DNA from: Segetibacter aerophilus
GTDB taxonomy: Bacteria; Bacteroidota; Bacteroidia; Chitinophagales; Chitinophagaceae
Direction: 5' to 3'
NCBI RefSeq assembly: GCF_007991655.1
Contig: NZ_BJYT01000013.1
Location: 102,359-166,358, forward strand
Length of the DNA stretch: 64,000 nt
Shown here: positions 58,862-64,000 of the stretch, one piece after another
How the letters are laid out: each line of letters starts with the position of its first letter
How positions within the stretch are numbered: the first letter of the stretch is position 1
Notes under the pieces: generated by a model
Databases searched by the model: none
Seen by the model: only the letters and a program-made list of their open reading frames with translations
What the model was told of the DNA's origin: nothing
Position numbers and translations under genes: made by a program

Positions 58862-60445
58862 CTACTTACGCTTCAAAGCTTCAGCGATTGCTTTCTCCGC
58901 CAACGGCCCCATAATTCTATATCCCTTCAGATTTGGATGGACCCCGTCCTGAGATAAGCTAGCAGGCAAACCATTCCGCTCATCTTTCATCGCATTGAAA
59001 TAGTCGAGGTATACAATGTTGTTTTTGCCGGCATACTCTTTCAGCATTGCGTTTAGCTTTATTACTTTTTCTGCGGGCTGCATTCCCGGCCTCCATGGAA
59101 AATCATAAGCAGGCAAAACAGATGAAATGACAACTTTTATATTATTCATCTTCGCTAACTGGGCCATAGAAACAATGTTACCAAACGTTTCATCAAGGGT
59201 CATTGGGCCGGTGTTTCCTGCGATATCATTAATACCTGCAAGAATGACAACAACCGCTGGCTTTAGGTCAATAACATCAGGACGAAAACGTATCAGCATT
59301 TGGGGAGTCGTTTGTCCGCTAATACCCCTGTCTATATAATTTTTACCTGCAAAAAAAGAAGAGTCAACATTGATCCACGCGTCAGTGATTGAGTTTCCCA
59401 TAAAAACTACGCGAGGTTTTGCAGAGCTGCTGGAAGCCAAAGCAGTGTTAGCTTTTTTGTAACGGTTTAAATTTTGCCAGTCGCTATGAAAACGGTTTTC
59501 GTCATTCTTCTTTATATCATCGAGCTGCCAGTCTTCAAGCCTCTTTGCCCACTCGGGCGGGTGCAACAACTTAAGATAATTGTTTAATCGAAGCCAGTCC
59601 CCAAAACGTTCAATCCACGTATCGGAAGGCAGATGTTGCACGCGCATACCAAAGCCATGGCCACCTTTAGAGTACATATGAATTTCGGCAGGATGTTTTG
59701 CAGTAAGCCATTGCTGGTAGAGGTTAGTACTATGAGGGGCAAGATTTAAACCATCGTCGGTTGCAGCAGCAATAAACAAAGGCGGCGCATCGCTCGCAAC
59801 CTCAGTAACCATTTCCGGAGGAAAGTAAGGATACACAGGCGCAACAAAATCAGGACGGTTTTCTGAAGTGTAGTTGAAAGCGGCAGACGCAGCTACGGTA
59901 CCACCAGCAGAGAAACCCACAATCCCTATTTTATGTGGATCAACCCCATATTCCCTTGCATGATTTCGTACATAAGCAATGGCTGCTTTTCCGTCAGCTA
60001 CAGAAAGTGGAATGGTGTTTTTGAGGGCTTGATTAAAATCTGCATTCCCCCATTTAGCTGTCATTTCAGCAACGGGATCTGTGGTAAGACTGTGAGCAAG
60101 CCTGTATTTTAAAACAAAACAGGTAACCCCTTTTTTGACCAGCCACCTGGCTACATCATATCCTTCGCTATTGATAGATAAAGCATGAAATGCACCTCCG
60201 GGCGCAATGATCACAGCCGTTCCGGTTAAAGACATTGAGTCTGGAGCAAAAACAGTGAGTGTCGGGTGCGAAACATTATAGACAGCTTTTGTTTTCCAGG
60301 CATTATTATCGCTTTCCGCCTCGTTCCAGTTCCAGCTTTCAGAACCGGGTGCAGCACCAGGATATAACTGTATCACCTTTTGTTGTGCCTTTAAAACAGC
60401 ATTAGAAAACAAAAGGACGGTCAGCAGAAATGATAATTTATTCAT
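58862..60445 (-). CDS. Alpha/beta-hydrolase esterase fused to SGNH/GDSL hydrolase
   Basis: 527 residues from ATG 60445 (MNKLSFLLTVLLFSNAVLKAQ signal). A 33-residue upstream extension is rejected. Domain 1 (about 25-290) is an esterase with nucleophile Ser179 (GFSAGG), an oxyanion motif APGGAFHA, Asp near 230 (AATDDGL) and His263 (KGGHGFGM). Domain 2 (about 340-520) is an SGNH hydrolase: block I MGNSITDAW (Ser352), block II GISGQTT, block III ILAGINDIAGN, block V DGVHPNLKG. Both triads are intact. It is likely a two-site carbohydrate esterase acting on acetylated or feruloylated polysaccharide (inference). Confidence 0.9.
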   Translation of the reverse strand: MNKLSFLLTVLLFSNAVLKAQQKVIQLYPGAAPGSESWNWNEAESDNNAWKTKAVYNVSHPTLTVFAPDSMSLTGTAVIIAPGGAFHALSINSEGYDVARWLVKKGVTCFVLKYRLAHSLTTDPVAEMTAKWGNADFNQALKNTIPLSVADGKAAIAYVRNHAREYGVDPHKIGIVGFSAGGTVAASAAFNYTSENRPDFVAPVYPYFPPEMVTEVASDAPPLFIAAATDDGLNLAPHSTNLYQQWLTAKHPAEIHMYSKGGHGFGMRVQHLPSDTWIERFGDWLRLNNYLKLLHPPEWAKRLEDWQLDDIKKNDENRFHSDWQNLNRYKKANTALASSSSAKPRVVFMGNSITDAWINVDSSFFAGKNYIDRGISGQTTPQMLIRFRPDVIDLKPAVVVILAGINDIAGNTGPMTLDETFGNIVSMAQLAKMNNIKVVISSVLPAYDFPWRPGMQPAEKVIKLNAMLKEYAGKNNIVYLDYFNAMKDERNGLPASLSQDGVHPNLKGYRIMGPLAEKAIAEALKRK

Positions 60446-60590
60446 TTGGCAAAGCTTTTTAGAATTCGATAAATGTATTGAATATTTAGAAAGCTTTTGC
60501 GTAGACGAATTATTAAGTTGGCTCTTTTGGTTGGTTTTCAACAAAAATTACTTTAAATGATTTTAGTATGCTTTATTGATTTTCTTATAA

Positions 60591-60625
60591 AGAAGCAAGG
60601 TACTTACCTGAAATTCCTTGCTTCT
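60591..60625 (-). terminator. Hairpin overlapping the dnaE2 3' end
   Basis: Stem AGAAGCAAGG / CCTTGCTTCT (10 bp) whose upstream arm lies in the last codons of dnaE2 (stop at 60604). On the minus strand it is followed by TTATAAGAAAATC, a weak T-tract. Confidence 0.5.
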
Positions 60626-63600
60626 GGAAAAAGTTTTTCCTGCGCATCCTCACGAACCTGGCTTCTCTTGTTTAATCCCGGCGGAATTGATTTTTCATCA
60701 GGTCTTGCAAGGGTTAGCACTTGTGGTGTTTCGTTATTTGATGGAGTTAGTTTTCGCAGCAGTTTTGATAAATCATAACAACGTTTTACGATTACATGTA
60801 TTACTTCCCCCTGTACCTGCAAATGACCTTCGGCCATGATCAATCTTGATTGTAAAATCTCTTTTCGATATTCATCAAAAAGATTCTGAAAAATAACCAG
60901 GTTAGCAACCCCAGTTTCATCTTCAATGGTCATAAAACAAATGCCCCCTGCTGTACCCGGTCTTTGACGTACTAATACAAGTCCGGCCACTTTTACCGGC
61001 TGTCCATTTTTTGCAGTAGCAAGTTGACTGGTTGATAAAATGTGCAGCTGTTGCAACTTCTCCCGCACGAAACTTACAGGATGAGCTTTTAAAGAAAGTG
61101 AAGTGGAAGCGTAATCATGCACCACATGTTCTGCAGTTGACATTTGAGGCAGTGATATATCTTCAAGCTTTTCATCTGCCGATGGCTGCCCCGTAAACAT
61201 TGCTACCGGTTTATCCTTTGTGGATACTTCCCAAAGCGCCTGTCGACGGTCAAGGTTAATCGACCTGAATGCATCTGCATCTGCGAGTTTTTCTAATGCA
61301 GCATCCGACAAGCCAATCATTCGTAAATCTTGTATGCTTTCATATTTTTTTTGTCTTGCTGACACCAGTAAATCCATGTCTTCTTCGCGGATCCCTTTTA
61401 CCTGTCTAAATCCGAGGCGAAGGGCGGCCTCACCCCGTCCCTCTCCTCGCGGAGAGGGAGGCATTTCAAGCTTATTGTCCCAATGCGAATAATTGATATC
61501 AATTGCTCGTACTTCAACATCATGTTTACGTGCATCAATTACAATTTGTGCAGGTTGATAAAAACCCATCGGCATGCTGTTAAGCAAGGCACAGGCAAAC
61601 ACATCGGGGTAATAACATTTAAGCCACGAAGATACATATACCAATAAGGCAAAGCTGGCTGCATGACTTTCCGGAAAGCCATAACTTCCAAAGCCTTCCA
61701 GTTGTTTAAAAACACGTTCTGCATATTCTAAACTATAGCCTCTTTCAGTCATACCGTTGATGAGCTTACTATGAAACCTAGAAACCCCTCCCTTCATTTT
61801 AAAAGTTGCCATACTTCTCCGCAGTTCATCAGCTTCAGCAGGCGTAAACCCTGCTGCAACGATTGCAATCTTCATCGCTTGCTCCTGGAACAGTGGTACA
61901 CCTAAAGTCCGTTTTAATATTTCTTCCAAATCTTTTGAAGGATATTCAACCGGTTCTTCTCCATTTCTCCGACGTAAATAAGGATGCACCATATCTCCCT
62001 GTATAGGTCCCGGACGAACAATTGCAACCTCTATTACAAGATCATAAAAGCAACGAGGCTTCAATCGTGGCAACATGCTTTGTTGTGCCCGGCTCTCTAT
62101 CTGGAACACGCCAATTGTATCAGCATGACAAATCATGTCATACACCTTTGGATCATCCTGTGGAATATTAGCAAGCGTGAGGTCAAGTCCATAATGCTCT
62201 TTTGTAAGGTCAAAAGCTTTTCTTATACATGTAAGCATTCCCAAAGCAAGCACGTCAACTTTCATAAATCCCAATGCATCAATATCATCTTTGTTCCATT
62301 CAATACATGTCCTGTTTTCCATGCGGGCATTCATGATGGGGCACAAGTCTGAAAGTTTGCCATTGGTAATTACAAAGCCTCCCGTGTGCTGCCCCAATTG
62401 TCTCGGAAAACCCATAAACTCTTTGGTAAGTTGCAATACCTTTTGCAGGTGTTTATTCTGTGGATCAAAGCCTTGTTCTGCAATTCGTTTTCCTTCGAAC
62501 CATTCATCTGTAAACTCCCAAATAGCGCTTGACAAACGATTGATAGTGTCAACAGAAAGCCCCATTGCTTTGCCCACATCTCTTATTGCTCCTTTTTGAT
62601 GTTGTTGTGTTACGGTGGCAACTATAGCTGCCCTGTCACGTCCATACTTTTGATAGATGTATTGAATGACTTCCTCACGTCGTTCATGTTCAAAATCCAC
62701 ATCAATATCAGGAGGTTCATTGCGGGCAGAAGAAATAAACCGCTCAAACAGCAAATCAAATTTTGCAGGATTAACAGAAGTGACCCCAAGGCAATAACAA
62801 ACCGTAGAGTTGGCAGCAGAGCCTCTTCCCTGGCAAAGAATACCTTGGCTGCGGGCAAAGCGGACGATATCATAGACCGTAAGAAAATAAGCAGCATAAT
62901 TCATCTTCTCGATGAAATCCAGTTCGTATTTAATTGCCTCCTTTGTTTTCACTGGAACGTCTTCTCCAAACTTCTCTTTGGCGCCTTCCCATGCGAGGTA
63001 GGTAAGCTCTTCTTGCGGAGTTCGGCCTTCACTCGTTATTTCCTCAGGATATTCATATTTCAATTCATCCAGAGAAAACCTGCAGGCTTCAGTCAACTCA
63101 TGTGTCTTCTCGATTGCATCTTGGTATTGCCTGAAAAGACGCAGCATCTCATCACTCGGTTTCAGGTATCGTTCAGCATTTGAATGTAATCGAAAACCTG
63201 CATTATAGATCGTACATTTTTCACGAATGCAGGTCATAACATCCTGCAACTGCCTTCGGGATGGAGTATGATAATGCACATCATTAGTCGCAACAATTGG
63301 TATAGCTAATTCCTTTGACAACTGCTTAAGGCGGTATAGATATTTGCTGTCATTTCCCTGGTAGCGGCGGGTTGCAGCAATATATAAGTCTCCCTGGAAA
63401 ACTCCTTTATATTCCTTCAAAGCAGTTTCAAACGATGAGTCAAACTCAAAAGCCCCGTTCAATTCATCCGGCGGCAACGCAACAAATTTCACTCCCCTGG
63501 CATACTCAAAAACATCTGCTTTATATAAATGACACTCTCCTTTCTCTGCCCGACTATTTCCTAACGTAAGTAAATTGCTTAATTGAGAGTAAGCAGTTTT

Positions 63601-63840
63601 ATTAGTGGGATATGCCAATAAGCTTGGCCCATCCAGCAAGTCTAACCTGCAACCCACTACTATTCTTATTCCCAATTTTCTTGCGGCAGCATGTGCCCGT
63701 ACGATCCCTGCGAATGTATTTCGATCTGTTATTGCAATTTCCTTATATCCATAAGCAGCAGCCTGCTCAACCAACTCTTCAGGATGAGAGGCTCCGCGCA
63801 GGAAAGTAAAATTAGTTGTTACCTGGAGTTCTGTGTACAT
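60604..63840 (-). CDS. dnaE2: Error-prone DNA polymerase DnaE2 (ImuC)
   Basis: 1078 residues. PHP domain (YTELQVTTNFTFLRGASHPEELVEQAAAYGYKEIAITDRNTFAGIVRAH); polymerase core with VRPGPIQGDMVHPYL, GRGSAANSTVCYCLG, and the catalytic Asp set in PPDIDVDFEHERREEVIQY; helix-hairpin-helix (GFRQVKGIREEDMDLL); OB fold (VKVAGLVLVRQRPGTAGGICFMTIEDETG). It is the translesion polymerase of ImuA-ImuB-DnaE2 cassettes. ImuB/ImuA are not inside the window; they would be expected further right. Residues about 793-804 (EMPPSPRGEGRGEA) are an insertion produced by a palindromic repeat. Confidence 0.94.
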   Translation of the reverse strand: MYTELQVTTNFTFLRGASHPEELVEQAAAYGYKEIAITDRNTFAGIVRAHAAARKLGIRIVVGCRLDLLDGPSLLAYPTNKTAYSQLSNLLTLGNSRAEKGECHLYKADVFEYARGVKFVALPPDELNGAFEFDSSFETALKEYKGVFQGDLYIAATRRYQGNDSKYLYRLKQLSKELAIPIVATNDVHYHTPSRRQLQDVMTCIREKCTIYNAGFRLHSNAERYLKPSDEMLRLFRQYQDAIEKTHELTEACRFSLDELKYEYPEEITSEGRTPQEELTYLAWEGAKEKFGEDVPVKTKEAIKYELDFIEKMNYAAYFLTVYDIVRFARSQGILCQGRGSAANSTVCYCLGVTSVNPAKFDLLFERFISSARNEPPDIDVDFEHERREEVIQYIYQKYGRDRAAIVATVTQQHQKGAIRDVGKAMGLSVDTINRLSSAIWEFTDEWFEGKRIAEQGFDPQNKHLQKVLQLTKEFMGFPRQLGQHTGGFVITNGKLSDLCPIMNARMENRTCIEWNKDDIDALGFMKVDVLALGMLTCIRKAFDLTKEHYGLDLTLANIPQDDPKVYDMICHADTIGVFQIESRAQQSMLPRLKPRCFYDLVIEVAIVRPGPIQGDMVHPYLRRRNGEEPVEYPSKDLEEILKRTLGVPLFQEQAMKIAIVAAGFTPAEADELRRSMATFKMKGGVSRFHSKLINGMTERGYSLEYAERVFKQLEGFGSYGFPESHAASFALLVYVSSWLKCYYPDVFACALLNSMPMGFYQPAQIVIDARKHDVEVRAIDINYSHWDNKLEMPPSPRGEGRGEAALRLGFRQVKGIREEDMDLLVSARQKKYESIQDLRMIGLSDAALEKLADADAFRSINLDRRQALWEVSTKDKPVAMFTGQPSADEKLEDISLPQMSTAEHVVHDYASTSLSLKAHPVSFVREKLQQLHILSTSQLATAKNGQPVKVAGLVLVRQRPGTAGGICFMTIEDETGVANLVIFQNLFDEYRKEILQSRLIMAEGHLQVQGEVIHVIVKRCYDLSKLLRKLTPSNNETPQVLTLARPDEKSIPPGLNKRSQVREDAQEKLFPEARNFR
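61428..61461. repeat. Palindromic repeat inserted in the dnaE2 coding sequence
   Basis: CCTCACCCCGTCCCTCTCC then TCGCGGAGAGGGAGG; stem CCCTCTCC / GGAGAGGG around TCGC (61439-61458). It is read through in frame as PPSPRGEGRGEAA. The same palindrome type occurs at 19529-19554 in a spacer. Confidence 0.7.
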
Positions 63841-63877
63841 TTTTTTCTTTTGGTCACCTGCATTTGAATATAATTCA

Positions 63878-63900
63878 ACATCGTTGTGTCACCTACTGCA
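63878..63900 (-). repeat. Dispersed intergenic repeat, copy 12
   Basis: Minus-strand TGCAGTAGGTGACACAACGA followed by TGT, then TGCAGGTGACCAAAA about 15 nt on: the second conserved block again. Between dnaE2 and the window edge. Confidence 0.7.
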
Positions 63901-63916
63901 ACTGAAATCTTCTCTT

Positions 63917-64000
63917 CTACTTTTTATAAAACTTACTTATGTATAGGTCGTTTCTTTTCCCAAAAATTCTCATGTGCAGCTTGTCACTTTCTTTTTCTTG
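63917..64000 (-). CDS. Possible C-terminal end of a gene running off the right edge
   Basis: A minus-strand frame stays open for 27 codons from the window edge to a TAG at 63917-63919 (QEKESDKLHMRIFGKRNDLY onward). It would be the gene just upstream of dnaE2. In related genomes imuB often takes this place, but the short tail does not match an ImuB end that I recognise. Very uncertain. Confidence 0.25.
   Translation of the reverse strand, partial: QEKESDKLHMRIFGKRNDLYISKFYKK

Noticed and set aside
60446..60544. 33-residue extension of the esterase-SGNH protein
   Set aside because: The signal peptide begins at ATG 60445.
1..64000. tRNA, rRNA, CRISPR array, insertion sequence, prophage
   Set aside because: No cloverleaf, rRNA motif, regular spacer array, transposase or phage gene was recognised when reading the spacers.

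Overview
The window is a chromosomal segment of a Bacteroidota bacterium, most likely of the Chitinophagaceae or a close relative. The evidence is a SusC/SusD pair, a type IX secretion (gliding CTD) cargo protein, a B-type L31, a PUR-family DUF3276 protein, UbiA-like, YajQ and DUF4302/zinc-metallohydrolase lipoproteins, AT-rich spacers, few Shine-Dalgarno sites, and promoters of the Bacteroidota form TTTG-N17-19-TAnnTTTG. No rRNA, tRNA, CRISPR array, prophage or transposase was seen.

Layout. 0.1-7.3 kb: SpoIIAA-like protein, ClpB, DUF4197 protein, glutamine cyclotransferase lipoprotein, a lone receiver domain and a Gfo/Idh/MocA oxidoreductase. 7.4-14.3 kb: a non-homologous end joining operon (ku, a free LigD phosphoesterase, a ligase-polymerase LigD), then small stress-type genes: an Asp-rich protein, a CinA-like protein, a Gly/Asn-rich protein, a histone-H1-like/ferritin-like DUF892 fusion and a DUF952 protein. 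14.3-24.9 kb: a leftward aromatic amino acid cluster: pheA, aminotransferase, tyrA, (DEAD-box helicase), thiamine-binding-like protein, DAHP synthase-chorismate mutase, aroB, aroA, aroC.

The most interesting item lies upstream of pheA: a 31-codon ORF with ten aromatic codons (2 Trp, 4 Phe, 4 Tyr) within 13, preceded by a promoter with both boxes and followed by an intrinsic terminator just before the pheA start. A segment of the leader ORF is complementary to the terminator's 5' arm. This has the full layout of ribosome-mediated transcription attenuation responding to all three aromatic amino acids.

25-31 kb: three tandem mini-lipoproteins, an ECF sigma factor directly followed by an anti-sigma-like/transmembrane/trypsin-like protease fusion, a sugar nucleotidyltransferase and a PLP desulfhydrase-family enzyme. 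31-40 kb: housekeeping genes (lipB, rluD-like, def, ruvX, UbiA, rpmE, yajQ) and a large T9SS-exported adhesin-like protein. 40.7-48.7 kb: a SusC/SusD locus whose partners are a zinc metallohydrolase lipoprotein, a DUF4302 lipoprotein and a collagen-like lipoprotein, with no glycosidase. 48.7-64 kb: PUR-family protein, ABC exporter, beta-hydroxyacid-dehydrogenase-like enzyme, GH3-family protein, secreted proteins, a metallopeptidase, a GH5 glycosidase, an ATE-like protein, an esterase-SGNH fusion and error-prone polymerase DnaE2.

Two repeat families run through the spacers. One has a core close to GTGAGTGACACAACNATG (12 copies found, all intergenic, both orientations). The other is a CCCTCTCC/GGAGAGGG palindrome, one copy of which lies in frame inside dnaE2.
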